NCBI RefSeq assembly: GCF_015558675.1
Contig: NZ_JADMOL010000008.1
Location: 118,336 to 176,223 of the forward strand
DNA length: 57,888 nucleotides
Reading direction: 5' to 3'
DNA from: Paenibacillus sp. 1001270B_150601_E10
GTDB lineage: Bacteria > Bacillota > Bacilli > Paenibacillales > Paenibacillaceae
The stretch's first letter is position 1; every line of letters starts with the position of its first letter. The translations under genes and the position numbers were made by a program. The notes beneath the pieces were generated by a model, which saw nothing but the letters and a program-made list of their open reading frames with translations, was not told the DNA's origin and did not search any database. Shown piece by piece: positions 1-8,195 of this stretch.

Positions 1-405
1 CGCAAGCAGCATGGCATAGTTCCAAGAATATCGAATCTGCTCCTCTGTCGTCCCTGCTGTTCCTTGCACGACAAGTCCGGAATGGCCGTAGATGGCTGCA
101 GACAGATTCTCAGACAACCAAGACTTCGCTGTACCCGGCTCTCCGATTAGAAGAAGGGCTCGATCCGTTACTAATGTGGCAATAGCCATTTCAACTATAC
201 GCTTGTTGCCGATATACTTCGGTGTAATCGTTGTACTGCCTGCCATTCCACCTGTTATAAACGTAAGTACTGCCTGCGGCGACATTTGCCAGCCTGCTGG
301 TGCTTTTCCTTTATCCGCTTCACGAAGCGCGGCCAGCTCTTCTGCATACAGCTGTTCTGCCGGCAAGCGCATGACTTCATTGGACTGTTGTTCTAATGTA
401 GACAC
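1..405 (-). CDS. MoxR-type AAA+ ATPase, N-terminal part (cut by the left edge)
   Basis: Only the first 135 codons are present; the 3' end lies left of the window. The frame starts at GTG 405, preceded by AGGGGAG eight bases upstream. It has a Walker A motif, GEPGTAKS, at residues 88-95, followed by a stretch (SAAIYGHSG, then VVQGTAGTTEEQIRYSW) typical of MoxR-like ATPases. Such ATPases usually act as chaperone-like remodellers together with von Willebrand A (VWA) domain proteins. It follows the repeat protein and the SWIM protein on the same strand, so all three are probably one operon. The order SWIM, repeat protein, MoxR recalls the E. coli yehLMPQ set. I infer that a VWA gene lies further left. 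Walker B and the sensor residues are outside the window. Confidence 0.8.
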   Translation of the reverse strand, partial: MSTLEQQSNEVMRLPAEQLYAEELAALREADKGKAPAGWQMSPQAVLTFITGGMAGSTTITPKYIGNKRIVEMAIATLVTDRALLLIGEPGTAKSWLSENLSAAIYGHSGLVVQGTAGTTEEQIRYSWNYAMLLA

Positions 406-507
406 AAATTCAACTCCCCTATATAAAAGTAGACACTCTATAAATGCTAAGAAATAAAGATTATTGCCGAGCTTCTTTAGGCCTTACAAAAGAGCGATAA
501 TTGCAGA

Positions 508-2355
508 TTACACTTTGCTTTCTTCAACACTTCTAGACTCCAACAGATCAATAATCTCTTGCAGGAGCAACGCGCTTGAGTAGCTGCTGTACTTCGGCAA
601 TACTGCAGTCAAACGGTCCCGATATATCGGAGAAAGCTCCTTCAGATGATCAAGCACAAGCTTGTCGTAGATATCACAGTGAGTGGTCTCTACTAATATC
701 AGTGCAATTTCTCCACGGCGTTCCTCTTCAACGCCAGCGCGGATCAATCCTTGCAGCATCTTACCTGCAAAGCAGCTGTTATACGTTGGAGGGTTCTGGG
801 CTGTTTCCAGCAGCAGCTTCTTCGCTTCAAGATGATCAGGACGTGCAAACGCGCATACCAGATCCATTGCCCGCTGCCTCACAAACAGATCCAGCCAGCG
901 CTCATCCCAATTGGCAGCAAGTACGTCAGCTGACAAGATGTTAATGGAGGATAGCCATATTTCCCTCGAAACACTGCTTTCAGACAGCTTATAAGGCGCA
1001 TAATCTCGTGAATACACCATATCCTTTATCGTTTCCAGCAGTAATTCTTTGATCTTGACTGCTTCTTTTTTTGCTTGAACGTTTGCCTTGCCAGCGATCA
1101 TATCCTTGTAACGTTCATACCATTCAGCAGGTGCAAGCAGTTCGTGAGAAGCACGGAAGGAATACGGCAGATAGCGAGTATTCCGCTTTTCGAGCATATG
1201 AAGCTGGTTTACGCCATCCAACGTGACATGCCGTTCTAAATAGACGGCAGCCGCATCAAACAACTCCAGCCAGCCAAACGACTGATAGAACGCGTAATTC
1301 GTAATGACGCTTCCGTATAGATCACTCAATCCCTGGCTTTGTTTGTCCTGCAGTGCTCTTAAGAAATACCAGATTCTGCTCCATATCTGATCACGCTTTT
1401 TCTTATCCTCCTTGACGCCATGAATTTGGCCCAATTCTTCCTTCAACCCATTTACTAGCATTTCCGTGAGTTTTGGATCGTCGTTGCTTACAATGGCTCC
1501 CAAAGAAGCTTCCATGTCTTTGCTAGAAAAAGCTTCATAGATCCGGTTAAGCGCTTCTTCGGTTCCTCTTACAGCAAGTGCTGCATAAGCAGCTTCTCGA
1601 ATCATTTTTTTCTTCGCAGTGGTGAAGTTCAACAACTCCGCATCGAATTGATCATACGCGCCTAAATTGCGGATCGCGACTGCTTTAACCTCGTCGGAGC
1701 CGGAATGTGCGGCTTGAAGGAGAATGTCCGAGACCTCAATACCCCCAACATGAGCGAGAACAGACAGCATTCTCGCATGTACTCTGCTTCCTGCCATATC
1801 AAACGACGCCAATAGATGCGGAACGATCTCGGGTCCATAGCTAGGCAGGATGCTCTTCTCTGCCATATCTGCGATCTCGCTGTATGGATCGCCAAGCGCG
1901 TCAATCGCGTACGGCAGCAGCCGCAAATCCCGAAACATGCCCGCTTCAAATGCTTCTTTTACAATTTCGTATCTTCCGCTTCCCGTTGACGTCAAAGCCC
2001 GTTCGACTTCAACCAGTTTGCGATAGGACAGGTTCGTTGATAGCTTATGCGGGAGACTTGCAATCTCTCGGAGCTCTCCTTGCACTGAAGTTGTGCCCAA
2101 CGTTCTCAGCACAGAACCAAGCAGCAGACCTAGATCCTGCAGCTTCTCTGCAGAAGCATGTGATTCTTGCGTTTCAGGCGCAATGACTTCAGCTATACAC
2201 TCCCCTAACCGCTTGAAAACAGGGACGCGTTCTCCAAGCTTCTCGAACTGCGGAAGCAAACGCTTAAGACGAAAGTCCTGAGCCGCCAAGTCGCTTCCTG
2301 CAACATAAATACGTCTTACCTCTTGGTAACATTCTTGCAGCAATGCTGTACTCAT
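508..2355 (-). CDS. HEAT-like helical repeat protein of a MoxR/SWIM operon
   Basis: A soluble protein of about 615 residues with no signal peptide or membrane segment. Much of it is a series of paired amphipathic helices (for example around residues 150-290, with recurring patterns such as AAHSGSDEVKAVAIRNLGAY), which suggests an alpha-solenoid of HEAT or Armadillo type. No catalytic motif is visible. ATG 2355 is preferred because GGAGG sits seven bases before it; the ATG at 2361 is one base from the same GGAGG. The upstream SWIM gene ends only a few bases before, so the two are translationally linked, and the MoxR ATPase follows after about 100 bases. I infer a scaffold role in the ATPase system; the family name is not certain. 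Confidence 0.75.
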   Translation of the reverse strand: MSTALLQECYQEVRRIYVAGSDLAAQDFRLKRLLPQFEKLGERVPVFKRLGECIAEVIAPETQESHASAEKLQDLGLLLGSVLRTLGTTSVQGELREIASLPHKLSTNLSYRKLVEVERALTSTGSGRYEIVKEAFEAGMFRDLRLLPYAIDALGDPYSEIADMAEKSILPSYGPEIVPHLLASFDMAGSRVHARMLSVLAHVGGIEVSDILLQAAHSGSDEVKAVAIRNLGAYDQFDAELLNFTTAKKKMIREAAYAALAVRGTEEALNRIYEAFSSKDMEASLGAIVSNDDPKLTEMLVNGLKEELGQIHGVKEDKKKRDQIWSRIWYFLRALQDKQSQGLSDLYGSVITNYAFYQSFGWLELFDAAAVYLERHVTLDGVNQLHMLEKRNTRYLPYSFRASHELLAPAEWYERYKDMIAGKANVQAKKEAVKIKELLLETIKDMVYSRDYAPYKLSESSVSREIWLSSINILSADVLAANWDERWLDLFVRQRAMDLVCAFARPDHLEAKKLLLETAQNPPTYNSCFAGKMLQGLIRAGVEEERRGEIALILVETTHCDIYDKLVLDHLKELSPIYRDRLTAVLPKYSSYSSALLLQEIIDLLESRSVEESKV

Positions 2356-2367
2356 CGTCATACCTCC

Positions 2368-3807
2368 TTAGTACAAGAGCCGGATCATTTCCGTGCCTTT
2401 GATGATGGTGAGCGGCTGTGCTGTGAGGCGGCCACTGTCTTGCTGATGCTCAAACATGACAAGCATCGTAACATCATTCAACATATGCTCAGGCATATAG
2501 GGTAATAAAGAAACCGTTCCACGATTGAACCCATCTGTGTCATACAGCATTAGCTGCTGTCCTGTCTCATCAAGGCTTACAAATTGCCCTTCCTCATTCT
2601 GGCGTACCTGATGTGCATGCACAAGCAGCACGGGGTGACGATCGCCTAGAGCGTTCTTCAACTGGTTCTTCACTAGCTTGACCGCATCCGTATAGGAGTG
2701 ACGGGCATTCTTATGTACAACATCCAGATCCTGTTCTTCAATCGGTCTTGAGGTCATCGCTTCCCACCGCACTCTTCGATTCATGTCACCTGGATAACGA
2801 TACAGCTCACTCATTTGTGCCACCTCAAAGAAGCTGTCATCCTCCTTGATGAATTTGGCTGCTTTATAAGGACGGTATTGGAGTGTTCGATGCACCTCGC
2901 CGCTAGCTTTATCGAACCAGAATCCTAGATCTACATATTCCTGTCTTGCTTGATCGTCATAGCTCAAAAATGCAAGCTGAATGAGCTCAGCCTGCTCGCT
3001 CACCAAGCCAGCTTCCTTCAATTCGGCGAGCTGCCAAGCATGCCCAAGCCATTCTTCAATCGAGGACTCATGATCAAGCGCCAACGCCGGATCTTCTAGC
3101 TTTGCCAGCAAGTGAGCGCGGCCTTTTTTTATAAAGGCATGAATTTGTGTCAATTGTTCCACAGCTTGCGTATATACGCTTTCCCGCTCCTCATGTTCAA
3201 GCAGAAGAATAAGGCGGCGCAGTTCGATTTGTGCCCCGGACAAATAGTAATTGCCAAGCTGCTTAACATGTTCTTTCATCGTCTTTAATACACTTTTATC
3301 TATTGTCCCTAGGCCGCTGCGTATAAGAGACAAGGTGAGCTTCTCCAATACATCCAAGCCTTCCAGTTGAGCCTGAATCTTCTTCTTCAACGCCGATTTG
3401 TTCACTTTCTTCGGCTTCTGCTTCGATCCCTCATCATCTGCTGCCTGCTGCTTCTTTTGCTCGCGCTGCTCTGCCTTCTCTCGTTTCACCAATATATCCT
3501 CAGGGATGTCTGCTTGGGCGAACGTTTGACCCCCCACATAGGCGTAAAGCAATCCAAGCGAGTGCTTGCATGGAAACTGTCTGCTTGGACATGAGCACCG
3601 CAAAATTGGTTTTTCAGCATCCATGAAGTCTGCGGAGCAAGCATAATTGGATTTTCCGCTGCCTGAGCATTCGCCAAATAGAAGCGTCCCGTCCGATGAA
3701 TGGTATAGCTGGACAAAGCTTCTCTTTTTAACGAGCCCTTGCGCGTTCTTGATCGCTGACGCATTCGGTGCAAGCGCATCTACAAAGCCTTCTGTAATCT
3801 CTATCAC
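2368..3807 (-). CDS. SWIM zinc-finger protein
   Basis: A 479-residue protein with a clear SWIM zinc-binding motif CxC-x6-CxH at residues 71-82 (CSCPSRQFPCKH). SWIM domains bind DNA or protein and are found in SWI2/SNF2-type, MuDR and bacterial MoxR-associated proteins. A lysine- and glutamate-rich linker (about residues 105-150) separates the finger from a mostly helical C-terminal part without known motifs. The start is GTG 3807 behind GAGGAGG; an ATG two bases earlier is out of frame and stops at once. It is the first gene of the SWIM, repeat-protein, MoxR operon. By analogy with E. coli YehQ it would be the substrate-recognition or adaptor component, but that is inference. Confidence 0.85.
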   Translation of the reverse strand: MIEITEGFVDALAPNASAIKNAQGLVKKRSFVQLYHSSDGTLLFGECSGSGKSNYACSADFMDAEKPILRCSCPSRQFPCKHSLGLLYAYVGGQTFAQADIPEDILVKREKAEQREQKKQQAADDEGSKQKPKKVNKSALKKKIQAQLEGLDVLEKLTLSLIRSGLGTIDKSVLKTMKEHVKQLGNYYLSGAQIELRRLILLLEHEERESVYTQAVEQLTQIHAFIKKGRAHLLAKLEDPALALDHESSIEEWLGHAWQLAELKEAGLVSEQAELIQLAFLSYDDQARQEYVDLGFWFDKASGEVHRTLQYRPYKAAKFIKEDDSFFEVAQMSELYRYPGDMNRRVRWEAMTSRPIEEQDLDVVHKNARHSYTDAVKLVKNQLKNALGDRHPVLLVHAHQVRQNEEGQFVSLDETGQQLMLYDTDGFNRGTVSLLPYMPEHMLNDVTMLVMFEHQQDSGRLTAQPLTIIKGTEMIRLLY

Positions 3808-3981
3808 ATGAATCCTCCTCGAATGATCTCAAGTCTATTCCTGATTTTTATGATTCAAGCAACTCAAATAGTAGAGCTAGTTGGAACTGTGCTGTTTACA
3901 GGTTCGACAGATTACGGCACATCTTACCATTTTCTACACCGAACACTCGTTTCCTTTTTTGGATTGTCATTTTTATGTGAA

Positions 3982-4024
3982 CAAAAAAAGCCTACCCTTC
4001 TTCCTTTGCGAAGATTGTAGACTT
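3982..4024 (-). terminator. Intrinsic terminator of pit
   Basis: On the minus strand an AGTCTAC...GTAGGCT stem with an inner CTTC/GAAG pairing is followed by seven Ts. It lies about 45 bases past the pit stop codon. Confidence 0.75.
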
Positions 4025-4067
4025 TCTCTTGCGCTATTCATGTTTATGGTAAGGCCTTAAGGTTGGA

Positions 4068-5063
4068 CTACCAGCCAAACATCAGCTTGAAGATCAAACC
4101 GGCAAGTGTTGCTGTGATCGGTATCGTAATAAACCATGTAATGACGATCTGTCCGGCGGTCGACCATTTTACAGAAGAAAAGCGCTTGGCAGATCCAACA
4201 CCTAGAATGGCAGATGTAATGACATGTGTTGTGCTGACGGGAAGATGAAGCAGCGTAGCGCTAAAAATGACACTTGCTCCGGTAACGTCAGCCGCAAAGC
4301 CATTAATCGGCTCAATCTTGAACAGCTTCGTCCCCATCGTCTTAATAATTTTCCACCCGCCGACGGATGAACCTAATGCAATGGCGGTTGCAGCCGACAG
4401 CTTGACCCAGAAGGGCACTTCAAGGTTATCTTGAACGCGGGCAGATACGAGTGCGAATGTGATGATCCCCATCGCTTTCTGCGCATCATTCGTCCCGTGG
4501 GTGAAGGATTGCAATGCGGCCGTAAAGATTTGCAGCGTTCGGAAGCCTTTGTTCACAGTATGCGGGTTCTTCCTCGCAAAGATCCTCTTTAGGATCATCA
4601 TGATAACATAGCCGACGCCAAAGCCGATCAGAGGCGAAAAAATCAAGGCTTGTACAATGCCAACAAAACCTCTCCAGTTCACCATGGATGGCCCTGCTCC
4701 AATGAAAACAGCCCCAGCCAGCGCACCGATAAGCGCATGCGATGAGGAGGAAGGAATTCCAAACCACCATGTAATCAAGTTCCATAGAATTGCAGCTATC
4801 AATGTAGCAATGACGATCGGAATCCCATTATCAAGCTCCATCGGGTTTGCCACACTGCCGCCGATCGTTTCAGCAACGCCTGAGAAGAGCAACGCACCAA
4901 TAAAGTTCATAACTGCCGCCAGGATAATGGCCGCTCTTGGTGATAATGCACGTGTTGAGATTGAGGTTGCAATTGCATTTGCAGTGTCATGAAAACCATT
5001 AATAAAGTCGAAAGATAACGCCAAAACAATGACGATGCCAAGCACCCAGTAGTTGATATCCAT
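4068..5063 (-). CDS. pit: PiT-family inorganic phosphate permease
   Basis: An integral membrane protein of about 331 residues with around ten hydrophobic segments. It carries the two inverted PiT signatures, GFHDTANAIATSIST near residue 23 and SFTHGTNDAQKAMGI in the second half. PiT proteins carry metal-phosphate or sodium/proton-coupled phosphate into the cell. ATG 5063 is chosen because AGGAG lies seven bases upstream, whereas the ATG at 5078 has no ribosome binding site. In many Firmicutes pit is paired with a DUF47 (PhoU-like) gene, which is absent here. An intrinsic terminator follows. No PHO box like the one before pstS was found upstream. Confidence 0.93.
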   Translation of the reverse strand: MDINYWVLGIVIVLALSFDFINGFHDTANAIATSISTRALSPRAAIILAAVMNFIGALLFSGVAETIGGSVANPMELDNGIPIVIATLIAAILWNLITWWFGIPSSSSHALIGALAGAVFIGAGPSMVNWRGFVGIVQALIFSPLIGFGVGYVIMMILKRIFARKNPHTVNKGFRTLQIFTAALQSFTHGTNDAQKAMGIITFALVSARVQDNLEVPFWVKLSAATAIALGSSVGGWKIIKTMGTKLFKIEPINGFAADVTGASVIFSATLLHLPVSTTHVITSAILGVGSAKRFSSVKWSTAGQIVITWFITIPITATLAGLIFKLMFGW

Positions 5064-5252
5064 CTCCAAGCTCCTCATGTATGGTTCAATTGTTTTTTTG
5101 TTTTCTCTCTACGTTAAGTCTTCCTATTAGTCATTCGCTACTTTCTCCCCTTATATTCGTCTGCCCGTCTCTCAGGCTATGTCTCTCTACATATACATTA
5201 TTACTATACACTAGATTCCTTATGTACAAATCGTCATAATATCACATGACAT

Positions 5253-5301
5253 AAAAAAACAAGCCTAAAGCCTCAAAATAATGAGCAATAAGCTTGTTTA
5301 A
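5253..5301 (-). terminator. Intrinsic terminator of the methyltransferase gene
   Basis: Minus strand: AAACAAGC pairs with GCTTGTTT, with a small inner CTCA/TGAG stem, then a run of Ts. Confidence 0.65.
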
Positions 5302-5307
5302 ACGCAA

Positions 5308-6009
5308 TCATCTGGCAGCAAGGATCAATGCGGCTCCATTTGCATCATAAGGAGCTTTTTCAAAACTTGAAAAGGCTTCCAATGTCTGAAATCCAGCCTC
5401 GCGAATCAATGCTTCCAATTCTTGATACGTCAGCTTTAACAATGGGATTGTATTAGAGAACTTATTATCACCGGATGTGATGGTTGTCGTGAATAGAATC
5501 TTATCTCCGGTGAGGTCATAAGCGCGGTCGAATGTAAAGTTATTTTTTGCCAATGACGGGAAATGAAACGCATCTCGCTCTTGAATCTTCTCAATATTTA
5601 CAATCTGAATAATCAGCGTGCCATCCTCGCGAAGCAATCTGCGCATTTCCTTCAGCCAATCCTGTACTTCTTCCCTATTATCCAAGTGGACGAGTGTATT
5701 GCCTACGCAGTATATGCCATCATAGGTTTCCTTAAGCTGATCACATTGCTGCATCGTAAGCGGCAAGGCGCTTAATCGCTCCTGGTTACTTGCCTTTTCC
5801 TCTAAACGAGCAAACATGCTAGGCTCAGGCTCAATCGCAGTCACATGAAACCCTCGTTCCACAAGCGCTTCTGCAGCATTACCGGTGCCAGCTCCTACAT
5901 CAAGCAAATGGTCGCTTTCCTTCATATAAGATTGAATAAATTGAATCTGCTTTTGATTTGCAGGGAATATATCATCATAGTATGGCGTCAAATCCTTATA
6001 AAAACTCAT
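5308..6009 (-). CDS. Class I SAM-dependent methyltransferase
   Basis: A 233-residue soluble protein with a Rossmann-type methyltransferase fold. Motif I is LLDVGAGTGNAAEAL (about residues 35-49). The acidic end of strand 2 is AIEPEP, and the later YDGIYCVGNTLVHL fits motif IV. The sequence around NTLVHLDN resembles small-molecule (UbiE/glycine N-methyltransferase-like) enzymes, but the substrate cannot be told. ATG 6009 has GGAGAG upstream. It is a single-gene unit with its own terminator; DUF2871 is divergent. Confidence 0.85.
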   Translation of the reverse strand: MSFYKDLTPYYDDIFPANQKQIQFIQSYMKESDHLLDVGAGTGNAAEALVERGFHVTAIEPEPSMFARLEEKASNQERLSALPLTMQQCDQLKETYDGIYCVGNTLVHLDNREEVQDWLKEMRRLLREDGTLIIQIVNIEKIQERDAFHFPSLAKNNFTFDRAYDLTGDKILFTTTITSGDNKFSNTIPLLKLTYQELEALIREAGFQTLEAFSSFEKAPYDANGAALILAAR

Positions 6010-6216
6010 GCCAGCTCTCTCCTTTGCTTCTGCAGTACTTACAAGCCTTACTTTACACCTAATGATGAACGCATCATGTGATTTCGATCAAATTTGACCT
6101 TTTTATGATGATGTCTAGGTAAATGGTTGTTCATACTGCGTTCATATTCAGCCACTATGATACAGCTATAAACGTAAAACCGATTTGCACCATGATGGAC
6201 AAAGGAGAGACGTACA

Positions 6217-6612
6217 TTGAAAAGATTGTATTACACCTCATTTTTTTATGCCATTCTAGGCTTGATTAGCGGTATCTTTTATCGCGAGTATACGAAGCTT
6301 AACGACTTTACAGGAGACACTCTCCTAAAAGCACTTCATACCCACATTCTTGTCCTTGGCTTCCTCTTTTTCTTGGTGGCCATGATCCTAGACAAGCTGT
6401 TTCAGATTCACCAGTCCAAAACCTTTAATGTATGGTACATCATCTATAATGCTGGAATGGTGATCACATTAACTGCCATGACAATGAGAGGACTGCTACA
6501 AGTTAACGGAGAAGATCTTAGCTTCCTTCCTCATATTGCGGGATTAGGGCATGCGATTCTTGGTGTAGGCATCATTTGGCTGCTTGCATTGCTGCGCAAG
6601 CATGTGAAGTAA
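6217..6612 (+). CDS. DUF2871 family membrane protein
   Basis: A 131-residue protein with four hydrophobic helices (roughly residues 5-22, 40-62, 74-92, 105-125). The motif LKALHTHILVLGFLFFL is typical of DUF2871, a Firmicute family of unknown function. It starts at TTG 6217 with AAAGGAGAG upstream. It is transcribed alone, divergent from the methyltransferase, and ends at a bidirectional terminator shared with the antiporter gene. The conserved histidines in the helices (H41, H43) may bind metal or haem, but this is speculation. Confidence 0.85.
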   Translation: MKRLYYTSFFYAILGLISGIFYREYTKLNDFTGDTLLKALHTHILVLGFLFFLVAMILDKLFQIHQSKTFNVWYIIYNAGMVITLTAMTMRGLLQVNGEDLSFLPHIAGLGHAILGVGIIWLLALLRKHVK

Positions 6613-6678
6613 TGAGAATTGCAAATGGATAGAGCCTTTTATATCAAAGGAGATCCGATATTGGATATGTTAAAAAGA

Positions 6679-6710
6679 AAAACACGAGCCCTTTGTGCTC
6701 GTGTTTTTTC
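6679..6710. terminator. Bidirectional intrinsic terminator
   Basis: AACACGAGC and GCTCGTGTT form a perfect stem with an A run before and a T run after, between the convergent DUF2871 and antiporter genes. Confidence 0.85.
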
Positions 6711-6730
6711 ATCTGAAAATCATGTGTATC

Positions 6731-7909
6731 TTACATGTTCGAAGCTTGATCGACTTGAACATTTTTAGCATTCGATTTTTCGCTGAACAGGATTTTCAAG
6801 AGCGGCGGCGTTGCAAGCGTCGTTATGATGACCATGATGACGACGGCTGTAAAATATTCCGGCATCAAAAGGCCACCTTGAAGACCTGTAGATGCAATAA
6901 TCAGAGCTACTTCACCACGCGATACCATCCCTGAACCGATGACCCATGAAGACTTGCTGTTGAAGCCGGTCAAGCGTGCACCCGCAAATCCGCCGAGCAG
7001 CTTTGTCACGATGGCTACGATCGTAATGACGATGAGAAGTCCAATCTGAGAGCCGATTCCCTCGAAGCTTACATTCAAACCAATGCTTACAAAGAAGACA
7101 GGGACAAAGATGGAGTAAGCAACGGGTTCAACCTTGTGTTCAATATCGTGCTTAAACGGTGTCTGAGATAACGCAATCCCTGCCGCAAAGGCACCAATGA
7201 TGCCTGCCATTTGAAGCATTTCTGCAAAATACGCAAATCCAAAGCAAATGACCAGTGCCATCGTAATCACAGCTTCCGTCACTTTAAGCTTGGAAAGCCA
7301 CTTCATCATAAATGGTACAAGGAAGATGCTCGCAGCAATCGTAATGACAAAGAACAGTACTTTTTTGCCAATAAGCAAGCCCAAGGATACATCAGAGCCT
7401 TGACCCAGCATGCTCATAATGAAAGCGAGCAAGATAACGACAAGCACATCATCAATGACAGCTGCTCCAAGAATCGTTGTTCCTTCGCGGGACGAAAGCT
7501 TATTCATCTCCTTAAGCACCTGTACGGAAATACTAACCGATGTTGCACAGAACAAGACCGCAAAGAACAATGCCTGACTATGGCTGAATCCAAATGCTAC
7601 ACCCGCGCCGTAGCCGCCGATGAACGGCAGGATAATACCGCCTACCGCAACAGCTAAAGCGGATTTCCAATTACTCTTCAATTGATCAATATCGGTTTCT
7701 AAACCGGCGATAAACATGAGCAGCAGTACGCCAATTTCGGCTGTTTGCTCAATGAAGCTAGAATGATCAATCCAGCCAAGCACCGCTGGACCCAAGATTA
7801 CCCCAACGAGCAGCTTCCCCAGTACTGCTGGTTGACCAAGGCGAACAGAAAGGTCACCCGCAATCTTTGTAAAGAATAGTATCATAACCAGATACAAGAT
7901 AAATTCCAT
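6731..7909 (-). CDS. CPA2-family cation:proton antiporter
   Basis: About 392 residues and 11-13 membrane segments. The core AAVIDDVLVVILLAF contains the paired aspartates of the Na+/H+ (K+/H+) exchanger domain of the CPA2 (KefB/NapA-like) family. LGQPAVLGKLLVGVILGP near residue 30 is also characteristic. It has no C-terminal RCK/TrkA-N domain, so it is a short, ungated form or relies on a separate regulatory subunit. ATG 7909 is chosen because GGGAG lies ten bases upstream; the GTG at 7921 overlaps that site. The 5' leader contains a terminator-like hairpin and a Fur-like box (separate entries). Ion specificity cannot be read from the sequence. Confidence 0.88.
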   Translation of the reverse strand: MEFILYLVMILFFTKIAGDLSVRLGQPAVLGKLLVGVILGPAVLGWIDHSSFIEQTAEIGVLLLMFIAGLETDIDQLKSNWKSALAVAVGGIILPFIGGYGAGVAFGFSHSQALFFAVLFCATSVSISVQVLKEMNKLSSREGTTILGAAVIDDVLVVILLAFIMSMLGQGSDVSLGLLIGKKVLFFVITIAASIFLVPFMMKWLSKLKVTEAVITMALVICFGFAYFAEMLQMAGIIGAFAAGIALSQTPFKHDIEHKVEPVAYSIFVPVFFVSIGLNVSFEGIGSQIGLLIVITIVAIVTKLLGGFAGARLTGFNSKSSWVIGSGMVSRGEVALIIASTGLQGGLLMPEYFTAVVIMVIITTLATPPLLKILFSEKSNAKNVQVDQASNM

Positions 7910-7947
7910 CTTTCGTTCCACTCCCTTTATTTGTAAAATCTAAAAAA

Positions 7948-7984
7948 GACAAAAAGGAGCCTGAAAATGCCAGGCTCCTCCGAA
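7948..7984 (-). terminator. Terminator-like hairpin between gerC and the antiporter gene
   Basis: Minus strand: GGAGCCTG, a seven-base loop and CAGGCTCC, then CTTTTTG. It could end the ger transcript, although it lies about 215 bases past the gerC stop, or attenuate transcription into the antiporter gene 40 bases downstream. Confidence 0.7.
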
Positions 7985-8024
7985 AAACAAAATATTCATT
8001 TTGTTGTGTCTTTTGCACATTAAT

Positions 8025-8043
8025 GATAATGATAAACGATTTT
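8025..8043. promoter_or_regulatory. Possible Fur-like box
   Basis: GATAATGATAA begins a 19-base site that agrees with the classical Fur consensus at about 14 positions; the second half is degenerate. It lies 116 bases upstream of the antiporter start. The local region is AT-rich, so chance occurrence is possible. Confidence 0.28.
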
Positions 8044-8195
8044 TATAAGACTTTCACGTCCATTTTTCGTGATTATTAATGATTTTACCGCTAAAACTCA
8101 TATGTTTTCTTCGCATTTCTTTCTAAATCAATCTTTTTTGCAAAATATCATTCAACTCATCATTATTGTAACATAGAACGTCACAAACATTAACA

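Noticed and set aside
92-457. Plus-strand open frame of 121 codons at the left edge
   Set aside because: It lies antisense to the MoxR ATPase, whose Walker A motif and ribosome binding site are clear.
3808-4020. Plus-strand open frame of 70 codons between the SWIM gene and pit
   Set aside because: No ribosome binding site; it runs through the pit terminator and has no protein-like pattern.
7910-8195. ydaO-type c-di-AMP riboswitch before the antiporter
   Set aside because: The region is AT-rich and lacks the conserved blocks of that class; only a simple hairpin is visible.
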